This document shows, piece after piece, positions 45,213 to 53,767 of a stretch of DNA of 64,000 bases. Under the pieces are notes generated by a model. It did not search any database and was not told the origin of the DNA. It saw only the letters and a list, made by a program, of their open reading frames with translations. Origin of the DNA: Streptococcus ovis DSM 16829 (lineage in GTDB: Bacteria > Bacillota > Bacilli > Lactobacillales > Streptococcaceae); contig NZ_KB904584.1 in assembly GCF_000380125.1 (NCBI RefSeq), forward strand, positions 62,001 through 126,000, written 5' to 3'. A program made the translations under genes and the position numbers. How positions within the stretch are numbered: the stretch's first letter is position 1; every line of letters begins with the position of its first letter.

Positions 45213-47491
45213 TATTCTACTGACTCCCCTGGTAGTTGGATAGAGGATTGCTCCAAGTCAACTGTAATTGTCCAGTCACTATTATCGCGAATGGTAACTT
45301 CGAAGTCTGTTGTATAGAGAATGACGCGAAGCGTATTTCCTTTTTCAAATTTGTAGATGGTTGGTTGGAGTTCCCAGTCAAACGTGAGCCATTCATTGGC
45401 TGGGATGTTCTCTACTGTCAGTAGGTCGGAGCGGTTTTGTAGATTGAGAAATCCTTTTGTTACGACGCGTTGTGGTGTAGTAGCATAAGGAAGTTCCATC
45501 AGGTGTTCTTGGGCGTGGTAACGGCCGTTATCAAGGCTAAGCCGTTCTTGAACAGTTGGAAGTGGGCTATGGCGCTTCAACTCACCAACTTCTAACACTT
45601 GTGCGGATAAAAGTCCTTTTGAAACACTTGATTTAACAGTGAGGTGCAGTTTGGCACGACCTTTGAGCTGATAATCTTTTTCTAGAGGAATGTCAATGAT
45701 AATCTGATGGGCTTTTCCTGCAAACAAATCTTGGTGGAAACTTGGATAGGCCTTGCCATAGCGGGCAAATGTTTCATCATTATACTGGTTGCGGATAACC
45801 TGCTCTTCATGCCCCAAAACAAATTGTTGAATGTCATGACCTCCAAAATCATCCAAAGGTTTCCAAGTTTGTTCTGCTGTGTTATCCTGCCAGATAATGG
45901 TTGGGAGTTGATAATCATTGTCATAGCCAAGCAGCTTCTGACTGAGCAGGGCGTTCATTGATTCGCGAAAATCAATAGATTGCCAGTTGTTCATATAGAT
46001 ATGGGCACCATTGTGGAAGAAGAGGTGTTTTTGGATGTGACTTGGTAATGCATGGAACATGTTCCAAACGTGTATAGGTTTGACATTCCAGTCTTGTGAA
46101 CCGTGAGTGAAGACAACCTCACAGCGCACTTTTTCCGCATTTAGGAGATAGTTCCGGTCGTGCCAGTATTGGTTGTAGTCACCAGTTGTACGGTCGAGTT
46201 CCACTTTCTCTTTGGTGATACCTGCCTCGTAATCAGACCTACTTTTGAGGTAATCTCCAGCTTGCAGGCTACGGGAATAAGTGAGAGCAGTCAAGCTGTC
46301 CAAATCTTCTCCAGGATAACCGCCAGGACTGGTTACAAGACCATTTTCACGATAGTAGTTATACCAAGAAGAAATACCTGCTTCAGCAATAACGACTTCA
46401 AGACCTTCAACTCCAGTTGTAGCAAGGGCGTTGGACATAGTACCAAGGTAAGATAAGCCAGTTGTAGCCACTTTCCCATTAGCCCAATCGGCTTTGACTT
46501 GATGGGTGCGGCGGTGAGATGTGTAGGCGCGTGCGCGACCGTTGAGCCAATCAATGACAGCCTTGAAGCCTTCTACTTGTTGGTAATCTCCAGAGGTCAT
46601 ATAGCCTGTAGAGCCGAGCGTTCCAACACCAGACACATGGATGCTAGCAAAGCCACGAGCAAGGAAGTAGTCATTGAGGGAATAGGAGCTGATATGTCCC
46701 AATTTTTCAGTCGCTTCTGAAACTGGCACATCGCGTGTATCTCCAGCGAGTGTTGTGATACTTGGTTCTTCGACATGGATAGTGCTTGCAGTTTTTTCAG
46801 CTAATTCACCTTCCATTTTATGCAGAGCAGCGTCACTAGCCTTGTCATTGGTTCCTTGGTGATAAGGACTGTTGGTGATCACAGCAGGAATTTTCCCTGC
46901 AAAATGTGGGCGTAAAATAGATACTTTCACCAAGTCTGTTTGTCCGGACTGGGTCGTATCGACTGGTGTTTCAACGTAGACAACTTCACGTACTAATTTT
47001 TTTGTAGAAAAAGTAGCAAGTGACTTTCCGTTAAAGAAATGATATTCATTGTCCTCAGGAATCAGGTCGTCACTGACCAGTTGGTCAATCAAGGTATTGC
47101 CAGATTTTGTGCGCGTATTGAGCAGCTGATAGAGATTTTCAATGATTTCTCCATAAACAATAGGGAAATTTGTTTCAGAGCGAAAGGCTTCAACATCCGT
47201 ATAGTCAAAATTGGGAATAAAACTAAGAAGCTGAAAACTCACTTGATAGAAAACAGTATCAGTCAGTGCTTGATCTGACTGGAAAAAGCTTAGTAAGTCT
47301 GTCTCCCAATCCGCAATCCAGTTGGCCAAAGACGCGTCTAGGTCATTGGATAAGACAAAGACCTTCTTCAAGAAGCGATAGAGATTTTCCTTGTCGGATA
47401 ACTCAGTTGATAGGTCAAATCCAAGGGCAGTTAATTCTTCGACCTGCACAGATGGTTCGGTTTGGATATATGAAAATTGATTAAAACGCAT
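45212..47491 (-). CDS. pepX: Xaa-Pro dipeptidyl-peptidase PepX
   Basis: 759-residue serine peptidase removing X-Pro dipeptides from peptide N-termini. N-terminal PepX domain begins [10 protein letters not shown]; catalytic Ser in [13 protein letters not shown] near residue 345, Asp in [12 protein letters not shown] near 465 and His in [12 protein letters not shown] near 495; C-terminal jelly-roll. Its stop lies at the edge of the hairpin that terminates it (45185-45212), part of repeat copy B. Confidence 0.97.
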   Translation of the reverse strand: MRFNQFSYIQTEPSVQVEELTALGFDLSTELSDKENLYRFLKKVFVLSNDLDASLANWIADWETDLLSFFQSDQALTDTVFYQVSFQLLSFIPNFDYTDVEAFRSETNFPIVYGEIIENLYQLLNTRTKSGNTLIDQLVSDDLIPEDNEYHFFNGKSLATFSTKKLVREVVYVETPVDTTQSGQTDLVKVSILRPHFAGKIPAVITNSPYHQGTNDKASDAALHKMEGELAEKTASTIHVEEPSITTLAGDTRDVPVSEATEKLGHISSYSLNDYFLARGFASIHVSGVGTLGSTGYMTSGDYQQVEGFKAVIDWLNGRARAYTSHRRTHQVKADWANGKVATTGLSYLGTMSNALATTGVEGLEVVIAEAGISSWYNYYRENGLVTSPGGYPGEDLDSLTALTYSRSLQAGDYLKSRSDYEAGITKEKVELDRTTGDYNQYWHDRNYLLNAEKVRCEVVFTHGSQDWNVKPIHVWNMFHALPSHIQKHLFFHNGAHIYMNNWQSIDFRESMNALLSQKLLGYDNDYQLPTIIWQDNTAEQTWKPLDDFGGHDIQQFVLGHEEQVIRNQYNDETFARYGKAYPSFHQDLFAGKAHQIIIDIPLEKDYQLKGRAKLHLTVKSSVSKGLLSAQVLEVGELKRHSPLPTVQERLSLDNGRYHAQEHLMELPYATTPQRVVTKGFLNLQNRSDLLTVENIPANEWLTFDWELQPTIYKFEKGNTLRVILYTTDFEVTIRDNSDWTITVDLEQSSIQLPGESVE

Positions 47492-47517
47492 ACATTCTCC
47501 TAAATGTTAAAATAGTC

Positions 47518-47546
47518 TTTACATTACCTATTATAGCTGATAAAAT
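47518..47546 (+). promoter_or_regulatory. Promoter of glpF
   Basis: TTTACA at 47518-47523, 17-base spacer, TAAAAT at 47541-47546. Confidence 0.6.
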
Positions 47547-47584
47547 AGGGTTTGTCTAAAAAATATTTGGAGGAAAGACAAAAA

Positions 47585-48436
47585 ATGGATGTAGCTATTC
47601 ACATCAAATATATCACTGAATTCATTGCGACTGCCACACTTGTCCTTATCGGAAATGGTACGGTTGCTAATGTAGACTTAAAGGGAACAAAGGGAAACAA
47701 CTCAGGTTGGATTCTCATTGCCATCGGTTATGGCTTGGCAGTTATGATGCCAGCACTTATGTTTGGGAATGTTTCAGGAAATCACATCAATCCAGCCTTT
47801 ACGTTGGGACTTGCGGTTTCAGGTTACTTTGACTGGGCTTTAGTACCAGGCTATATTGTAGCACAGGTATTAGGAGCCATGTTTGGTCAAGCGCTAGTAG
47901 TAACAGTTTATCAACCATACTTTTTGAAAACTGAAAACTCAAATCATATCTTAGGTTCGTTCTCAACTATCTCTGCTCTTGATGACGGTACAGTTGAAAG
48001 TCGTAAAGCGTCTATGTTAAATGGTTTCCTTAATGAGTTCGTGGGTTCTTTCCTCCTCTTCTTTGGAGCAATGTCACTGACAAAAAACTACTTCGGTGCT
48101 GAAATCCTTAAATTTATCGAAAGCCAAGGTGCAAACCTTTCTGACGCAGCTGTACACCACCAAATCAGCAACTTCTTAAACCCTGGTTTGAACGTGGCTC
48201 ACTTGGCTCTTGGATTCCTTGTAATGGCACTTGTAGCCTGTGTGGGTGGTCCTACTGGTCCAGCTCTTAACCCAGCTCGTGACTTAGGTCCTCGTATCCT
48301 TCACTTCCTCTTGCCAGCTTCTGTTCTTGGTCAAGCGAAGTCAGATTCAAAATGGTGGTATGCTTGGGTTCCAGTAGTAGCACCAATCTTGGCTGGTATT
48401 GCGGCTGTAGCACTTTACAAATTCCTTTATGCATAA
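47585..48436 (+). CDS. glpF: Glycerol uptake facilitator / aquaporin
   Basis: 283-residue MIP channel, six helices plus two half-helices with NPA boxes: GNHINPAFTLG near 61 and ALNPARDLGPR near 224. The Asp after the second NPAR favours glycerol transport. Start at 47585 has GGAGGAAAGAC upstream. Located divergently from pepX and before cppA, an order shared with other streptococci. Confidence 0.94.
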   Translation: MDVAIHIKYITEFIATATLVLIGNGTVANVDLKGTKGNNSGWILIAIGYGLAVMMPALMFGNVSGNHINPAFTLGLAVSGYFDWALVPGYIVAQVLGAMFGQALVVTVYQPYFLKTENSNHILGSFSTISALDDGTVESRKASMLNGFLNEFVGSFLLFFGAMSLTKNYFGAEILKFIESQGANLSDAAVHHQISNFLNPGLNVAHLALGFLVMALVACVGGPTGPALNPARDLGPRILHFLLPASVLGQAKSDSKWWYAWVPVVAPILAGIAAVALYKFLYA

Positions 48437-48441
48437 TCCAC

Positions 48442-48465
48442 AAAAAAGAGCAATTGCTCTTTTTT
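48442..48465 (+). terminator. Terminator of glpF
   Basis: AAAAAAGAGCAATTGCTCTTTTTT, a perfect 24-base inverted repeat. Confidence 0.9.
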
Positions 48466-48553
48466 CTTTTGTGAAGAATAGTATAAATGATTGTAAAATC
48501 TCTTATTTTTCATTACAATAGAAGGGAATTGATTTTAGGAGCGTAATAAGATA

Positions 48554-49285
48554 GTGAAAGAACAATTAATTGTACCAGTATTTCGAATCAACAACCGTCG
48601 TGTAAACCTAGCCTTCTTTGTAGAGAATTTAGGACTAAAAACAGTACTAGAAGAAGGTGCCTTTGTCGAATTGGCAGGGCATACAGGTTCTAAAATAGCT
48701 CAGATAGTGTTAGTAGAGTCTCCAAGTATGCGGACGCGTGCGGTTCAAGGCGTAAAAAAACATCGTCAAACTGTCTTAAAGGTAGAAAATCCTGCAGAGA
48801 TTGAGTACTTGTTGGCCAGAGGAGCTTCTTTTGAGAAACTATACAAAGGAGTGAACGGCTTTGCATTTGAGAGTGTGTCGCCAGAAGGAGACCGTTTCTT
48901 CTTGCATGCGGAGGAAACCATTGCAGACTTGCAAGAGGTGGAGTCTACTATTAACTTTACTGGTGATGCGAACTTTGTTGGATTGACGAACTTCGTGGTA
49001 TCTGAAATTGAGATTCATACGCCAGATGTAGCCGCTAGTCAATCATTTTATGATGGAGTCTTGCCAAATCAAACCGTTTTGCAGTTCCGGGAAGCGGCTG
49101 GTGCGGATTTGTTGTGTGAAGCAGGAGAAACATGGGATTTGGAAAGTATACGGATTACAGTTCCTGCTGATGTGGATTGGACACCGTTGAAAGAACAATT
49201 GACAGTCAATTATTTTATTGATAAGAAAGAAACCTTCTTACAGACGACAGATCCAAGTCATATTGAAGTGTGGTTTGAAAAATGA
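48554..49285 (+). CDS. cppA: CppA family protein (VOC fold; putative C3-degrading protease)
   Basis: 243 residues with two glyoxalase/VOC-like halves: VPVFRINNRRVNLAFFVENLGLK near 7 and VSEIEIHTPDVAASQSFYDGVLPN near 155. Named CppA for complement C3 degradation in pneumococcus; no protease motif is visible, so that role is uncertain. The start appears to be GTG, with AGGAG about 12 bases upstream, a slightly long spacing. Overlaps the next gene by four bases. Confidence 0.85.
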   Translation: MKEQLIVPVFRINNRRVNLAFFVENLGLKTVLEEGAFVELAGHTGSKIAQIVLVESPSMRTRAVQGVKKHRQTVLKVENPAEIEYLLARGASFEKLYKGVNGFAFESVSPEGDRFFLHAEETIADLQEVESTINFTGDANFVGLTNFVVSEIEIHTPDVAASQSFYDGVLPNQTVLQFREAAGADLLCEAGETWDLESIRITVPADVDWTPLKEQLTVNYFIDKKETFLQTTDPSHIEVWFEK

Positions 49286-50205
49286 GTCAGGCAATTCTTG
49301 ATAAAATCCACAGCCAGATAGAGGAAAATCTGTATCTAGGGGCCAGTCTGGCCCTGTATTCGAACGGCCAGTGGAAAGAATACTATATCGGTCAGATAAC
49401 AGAAAATGAACCAACTCAAGCCGGTCTGCTGTATGATCTGGCCTCTGTGTCGAAAGTAGTGGGTGTGGGCACAGTACTCATTTTTCTTCTACAAAGAAGA
49501 GAGTTGCAACTGGATGCGACCTTAGCAAGCTATTATCCTGCCTTTCAAGATCAGACTGTTACCATTCGTCAGTTGGTTACTCACACTTCGGGCATTGATC
49601 CCTATATTCCCAATCGGGATGAGCTAGACTTTGCTGGGCTAAAGGAAGCGATCCATCACATCAAAGTGACAGATGATAAGGCTTTTCGCTATACGGATAT
49701 CAACCTCATCTTGCTAGGCTTTCTATTAGAGGATTTGTATGGGCAATCGCTAGATGTTATTGTTCAGAAAGAAATTTTTGAACCTTGGCAAATGAATCGG
49801 ACGAGTTTTGGACCAGTTGAAGGAGCTGTGGCGACCGTCAAAGGAGTTCCAGCTGGAATGGTTCATGACCCAAAAGCAAAGGTTTTAGGTATCCATACAG
49901 GATCTGCTGGCCTCTTTTCAGATTTACTTGATTTAGAAACATTTTTACATCATTATCTTACAGATACATTTGCAGAAAACCTAACGATTAACATCAGCCC
50001 CTCTAAGCCTCGTTCCATTGTTTGGAATCTTGATGATGACGATTGGCTGGATCACACAGGTTATACGGGTCCCTTTATCATGGTCAATCGCAAAGCGCAA
50101 AAGGCAGCCATCTTTTTAACCAATCGGACCTATCTGTATGATGACCGTCCCTTGTGGATTGCAAAACGACGGGAACTACGGGATGTTATCAAAAAGTATT
50201 TATAA
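49282..50205 (+). CDS. Serine hydrolase, beta-lactamase/class C-like
   Basis: 307 residues. SxxK motif ASVSKVVG near residue 55, YxN-type motif RYTDINLILLG near 137 and a third HTGYTG motif near 257. No signal peptide, so it is cytoplasmic, as for other small esterase/beta-lactamase-like proteins of streptococci. Translationally coupled to cppA. Substrate unknown. Confidence 0.85.
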   Translation: MSQAILDKIHSQIEENLYLGASLALYSNGQWKEYYIGQITENEPTQAGLLYDLASVSKVVGVGTVLIFLLQRRELQLDATLASYYPAFQDQTVTIRQLVTHTSGIDPYIPNRDELDFAGLKEAIHHIKVTDDKAFRYTDINLILLGFLLEDLYGQSLDVIVQKEIFEPWQMNRTSFGPVEGAVATVKGVPAGMVHDPKAKVLGIHTGSAGLFSDLLDLETFLHHYLTDTFAENLTINISPSKPRSIVWNLDDDDWLDHTGYTGPFIMVNRKAQKAAIFLTNRTYLYDDRPLWIAKRRELRDVIKKYL

Positions 50206-50269
50206 TAATCGCCTGCAACTGAACAAAGAGAAACGAGATGAGAAATCACCTCGTTTTTTGCTGCAATGA

Positions 50270-50334
50270 TTTACAAAAGATTTACAAAAGATTTACAAGA
50301 AATAACAGGTGATTTGAGCTCTTTACGGTACACT
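50270..50334 (+). promoter_or_regulatory. Triple Pho-box-like repeat and -10 before a lipoprotein gene
   Basis: TTTACAAAAGA at 50270-50280 and 50281-50291, then TTTACAAGAAA at 50292-50302: three direct repeats with exact 11-base period. TACACT at 50329-50334 could be the -10. The last TTTACA is 37 bases before the -10, against 38 in the pstS promoter, so PnpR control is the simplest reading (inference). Confidence 0.65.
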
Positions 50335-50367
50335 TAACATTGAAAGAAAGGAAAAGGAGATAGATTC

Positions 50368-50908
50368 ATGACTTTCAATGCAAAATTGATGAAACACTTT
50401 GGGATTGTGTTGGCTTCCACATCGCTGCTGCTCGCTGCTTGTACAACTAATCAATCCAATGGGGGCTAGTGCAACAGCAGAGACTGCTACAAGTGTCAAA
50501 ATTGACTGTAAAGCAGCTAAAGATTCAAAACAGGCTAAGAATTGGATGCTGTGTTCCAAAGAAGAATATGACATGCTGAAAGCAGCGTTTGAGGAAACTA
50601 AAAAGGAATATGACAACCAAAATGTAAACTACGGTGGATACATTCCAGTTTCTATTACAGCGACACGCATTGTTGATAAAAAAGCAGGCTTGGCTTGGAC
50701 AACGACAGACCACTCGGGAGATAAGGTTCCTGTCTATGCAATGGGTTCAGGAGCCTATATGTTCGATGGGGAGTTTGATGATACAGATGTCGCTATCCGC
50801 ATTGGAGATGCCATGGGCTTCAATGAAAAAGTTGCAAGTCCAACGGATTCACCAGAAACTGAGACAAAAAAAACAACGGGTGTAGGATTAAAAGCACTGA
50901 CAGAATAA
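50368..50908 (+). pseudogene. Frameshifted small lipoprotein gene of unknown function
   Basis: Frame 1 from ATG 50368 gives a lipoprotein signal (MKHFGIVLASTSLLLAAC, lipobox LAAC, Cys25) and stops at 50467-50469 just after a run of five G (50461-50465). The remaining ~150 residues, beginning GASATAETATSVKIDCK, are open in the next frame up to 50908. One G fewer would join them into one lipoprotein of about 179 residues with two cysteines near the start. Sequencing error, mutation or phase switch are all possible. I recognise no family. AAGGAGATAG ribosome site. Confidence 0.75.
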
Positions 50909-50917
50909 TAAGAAAAA

Positions 50918-50946
50918 AGAAACGGGGCACAAGATGCCCCATTTCT
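50918..50946 (+). terminator. Terminator of the frameshifted lipoprotein gene
   Basis: AGAAACGGGGCA, loop CAAGA, TGCCCCATTTCT. Confidence 0.75.
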
Positions 50947-50967
50947 GTATAAGACAAGGAATGACAG

Positions 50968-51570
50968 ATGAAGAAATTGATGGTAGTAGTCTCCCTATTC
51001 GTAGGGCTGGCAGGTTGTAGTATGTCCTCTCCACAACCGAAGTCCTCGTCTCCTTCACAGCAAGTGGAGTCGCTGTCACTTCAAAAGGAATGCAAACCTT
51101 CAGAAGTTGCTCTCCCGAAGGAACGCTTTAATCGAAAGAAACAAAAGACCTATGCTGCGTTCTATGATTATTTAGAAAATCAATATGGTCATCCACAAGA
51201 TACAGTGGAAAAAGAGACAGCAGATGGGAACTATCTAAAAACAGACTATTTTTTAGATGACGTAACAGGAACCCAATATTTTGTTGGGCAAAACACCTTA
51301 GCTGAACATGATGATCTTATCTATACCTACTTTGGGATTCTTGCATATTCACAGGAAGCTTTGGATATAGCCTTACAGACAACGGATTATTACACATACA
51401 AAGAGGACATTTTAGCAAGCAATCCTCACCGTCCATTTTATGTAGATGGAGTAGGTCTAAGCTATCGAACAATTCCTGTAACCGAAACGGAGACCGCTTA
51501 TGGCATTTCCATTTTTAGTGAGAAGGAGTATTTAGCCTACAACGAAGTAGTATACACAGAGACGGAATAA
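50968..51570 (+). CDS. Lipoprotein of unknown function
   Basis: 200 residues: signal peptide with lipobox LAGC (Cys17), a Ser/Pro-rich linker to about 38 and a soluble domain rich in Tyr/Asp/Glu. I do not recognise a domain. It stands between two other lipoprotein genes and stops five bases before the next; secreted, membrane-anchored. No separate promoter is clear after the preceding terminator. Confidence 0.8.
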   Translation: MKKLMVVVSLFVGLAGCSMSSPQPKSSSPSQQVESLSLQKECKPSEVALPKERFNRKKQKTYAAFYDYLENQYGHPQDTVEKETADGNYLKTDYFLDDVTGTQYFVGQNTLAEHDDLIYTYFGILAYSQEALDIALQTTDYYTYKEDILASNPHRPFYVDGVGLSYRTIPVTETETAYGISIFSEKEYLAYNEVVYTETE

Positions 51571-51575
51571 GGAAA

Positions 51576-52232
51576 ATGATAAAACACCAAAACGATAAAC
51601 GACAGAAGCCATATATACTGTTATTGCTAATAGGAATGATGAGCAGTATGCTACTAGCAGCTTGCATTTCGAGGCCCCAATCTCATGCAGAATATATGTT
51701 GGAACATCGTGACACAGACCATCATGAAGAAGACAGCCACGACGAAACGGAGAGCCTTTCAGTTGGACCTGTCCACCATCATCATGAGGAAAACTTACCT
51801 CAAATACCTTGGACGCTAGGAATGGCAGAGCAATTACGGCAACGAATGATGGCGTATAGACCAAGCCATCAAGGCCATTATCAGGAGTATTTTTTCAGCA
51901 AACCACTGGAATGGCAGGGAATTCAAATTCCGCAACCCATCACTCAACAGTCTTCTCAGGCACCTCTTTTGAAAATCACAGTAGATGGACGGGCTCAGGA
52001 ACTCCTCTACTCACAGACGGCAGAAGAAAAAGGCTGGAAAATCGTGGCCATTTTTTCCAATCAGGCTGATGAGCAGGCCCAGGAGAAACATACTTATTTG
52101 TTTGTCATGAAGGAAAATCAGCAGGCAACGATTCTTGAATTGCAAACGGTACAAGATGGAGTAGTCCAGATGACCAGCAAGGTGGCAAGTGAACTTGAGA
52201 CAATCTTGCTCTCTTTAACGGAAGCAGACTAG
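51576..52232 (+). CDS. Histidine-rich lipoprotein, DUF4767-like
   Basis: 218 residues: basic N-terminus, signal with lipobox LLAAC (Cys30), then a His/Asp/Glu-rich stretch at about 42-72 (TDHHEEDSHDE, VHHHHEEN) likely to bind metal. The rest begins PWTLGMAEQLRQRMMAYRP, which resembles DUF4767 domains of lactic bacteria (tentative). Probably co-transcribed with the preceding lipoprotein. Confidence 0.75.
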   Translation: MIKHQNDKRQKPYILLLLIGMMSSMLLAACISRPQSHAEYMLEHRDTDHHEEDSHDETESLSVGPVHHHHEENLPQIPWTLGMAEQLRQRMMAYRPSHQGHYQEYFFSKPLEWQGIQIPQPITQQSSQAPLLKITVDGRAQELLYSQTAEEKGWKIVAIFSNQADEQAQEKHTYLFVMKENQQATILELQTVQDGVVQMTSKVASELETILLSLTEAD

Positions 52233-52371
52233 GGGTTTGACCTAGATGTGACATACGATCTTTAATTTGATACGTTTTTGTAACAAAATTCATTCTTTTT
52301 TAATCCATTTGTTATTTTTTTCATAGCATTTATTTGGTAGGATAGGGATAACGATAAAAAGGGAGAAAAAG

Positions 52372-53205
52372 ATGAAGAATGTTTTAGGAAAAATAACCTT
52401 AGTGACACTATTATTAGCTGGAGGAGCCTTGGCAACCGATTCGGTCAAGGCGGATAGCTACCATACGCTTCAAAATGAAGAATCATTTTTTTCAGTAGCC
52501 CAATCTTATGGAGTAGACGCCTATACCTTGGCAGCAACTAATGGGTTGAGCATTACGGATGTCATTGTACCTGGACAAGTTTTGGTAGTTCCGGGGGGAC
52601 CTTCAGCACCTGTTGCCAGTGAAGCACCAGCAACGGTAGATGGATCAGCACAGGCTATAAATCAAGTAACCGAAGGGCAATACACCGTACAGATTGGTGA
52701 TTCATTTTCATCCATTGCAGCAGCGCATGGAATGGATTATACACAATTAGCAGCGAATAATGGATTGACGATTGACGACTATCTTGTACCAGGACAAGTC
52801 TTGCAGGTAGCGGGGACAGCAACGAATGCTAGTACGGCTCATTCGTCTTACTATTTAGAAGGCTATGACTATGAACCAGGGATTAACTATCCAGTTGGAC
52901 AGTGTACTTGGGCAGTCCAAAAATTAACGGGTTGGGCTGGTGACTGGTGGGGCAATGCTTCTGACTGGGCCAGAAATGCAGCGCGTGAGGGATTTGCCGT
53001 AGGAACCATCCCAGTCGTAGGAGCCATTGCGGTCTGGGATGATGGTGGTTTTGGGCACGTTGCTTATGTATCTGGAGTCCAAAGTGAAACCAATATCCAA
53101 GTGCTAGAGGCAAATTATGGAGGTCGTCAATGGATCGAAAATCATCGTGGTTGGTTCAATCCGCTCCATACGACAAGCCGTGTTTCATACATTTACCCAC
53201 ATTAA
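52372..53205 (+). CDS. Secreted LysM-CHAP cell-wall hydrolase
   Basis: 277 residues: signal peptide ending near SVKA (27), two LysM domains (about 30-75, YHTLQNEESFFSVAQSYGV; 103-147, YTVQIGDSFSSIAAAHGM), then a CHAP amidase/endopeptidase domain from about 165 with catalytic Cys in YPVGQCTWAVQ and His in GGFGHVAYV. Cuts peptidoglycan, probably in cell separation. Ribosome site GGGAGAAAAAG. Confidence 0.92.
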   Translation: MKNVLGKITLVTLLLAGGALATDSVKADSYHTLQNEESFFSVAQSYGVDAYTLAATNGLSITDVIVPGQVLVVPGGPSAPVASEAPATVDGSAQAINQVTEGQYTVQIGDSFSSIAAAHGMDYTQLAANNGLTIDDYLVPGQVLQVAGTATNASTAHSSYYLEGYDYEPGINYPVGQCTWAVQKLTGWAGDWWGNASDWARNAAREGFAVGTIPVVGAIAVWDDGGFGHVAYVSGVQSETNIQVLEANYGGRQWIENHRGWFNPLHTTSRVSYIYPH

Positions 53206-53206
53206 G

Positions 53207-53242
53207 AAAAAGAGGAAAATCAGTGTTGATTTTCCTCTTTTT
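53207..53242 (+). terminator. Terminator of the LysM-CHAP gene
   Basis: AAAAAGAGGAAAATCA, loop GTGT, TGATTTTCCTCTTTTT. Confidence 0.9.
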
Positions 53243-53333
53243 ACGGGGTAAGCAAAAATAAAATCCATGAGAGAGTGATGACTGGATGGAAATTACCCTA
53301 CAAAACGATACTTCAAGTGGAAAAAATTCTTTC

Positions 53334-53767
53334 TTGACAAGAGTAACGATTTGTATTACACTAGTAAAAATTGTGAATAACTTTAACTGTGTCCCGAGAG
53401 ACATAAAAGTGATGTGAAAATAACACCAAAGTAGACGAGAGCTCGTTTGGTGTACAAAAAGTTCTTTCTTTGAGGGAGGCGCCTCTAGTCAGTCAAGCTG
53501 ATCTGGTAGAAAACGTTCGGCAAAGAAGAACGAAACAGAGAAAAACACTTTTGAAAGCGGGAAAAGACTACTTTTCTCGCTTTTGTTTGCCTTATTTTCA
53601 ATTTGATAACAAATATCCAGAAGCGTGCTGCTTTGTTTTCTCCAGCACAGGAGAAAGACCGAGCTTGCCGTGTCTGGGTTAGGTACCACTTTCTTTTAAG
53701 ATGACACATCAAAAAGGAAGTCACGATAATAAAGGTAGTCTGTGAGCTACCATTAAAGGAGAAGAGT
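53334..53767 (+). promoter_or_regulatory. Structured leader with internal terminator upstream of an MFS gene
   Basis: Promoter TTGACA 53334-53339, 17 bases, TACACT 53357-53362, about 400 bases before the start codon. Hairpins: TGTC/GACA 53389-53402; ACACCAAA/TTTGGTGT 53423-53453; GAGGCGCCTC about 53477-53486; CGTTC/GAACG about 53514-53532; a 13-pair terminator AAAGCGGGAAAAG/CTTTTCTCGCTTT with TTTTG 53554-53586; TTTCTCC/GGAGAAA 53636-53656; GGTAG/CTACC 53734-53751 just before the ribosome site. No known riboswitch or T-box motif recognised. Could be an attenuator or a separate ~220-nt RNA. Confidence 0.6.

Larger units (their letters stand above)
44737..45214 (-). repeat. Dispersed intergenic repeat, copy B
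   Basis: About 475 bases without a gene, homologous in reverse complement to 15970-16262 at both ends (hairpin module and CAGTGGTTGGGAG part near 45125-45210; TCTGGGAGAC and GGAGAGAAATCGAA part near 44740-44830). The middle holds about 190 extra bases absent from copy A. Open frames inside are short and overlap the repeat ends; none looks real. Confidence 0.75.

Noticed and set aside
52261-52330. A VicR/WalR box before the LysM-CHAP gene
   Set aside because: Only one TGTAAC half-site is present; the second half at the five-base spacing does not match TGTWAH, so direct WalR control is not supported here.
53470-53682. A 70-codon frame starting at TTG inside the MFS leader
   Set aside because: It runs through the terminator hairpin, has no clear ribosome site and resembles nothing; the base pairing explains the sequence better.
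53660-53700. T-box core near GGTACCAC
   Set aside because: The conserved GGTGGNACCGCG antiterminator sequence is missing, and the supposed specifier stem cannot be drawn.
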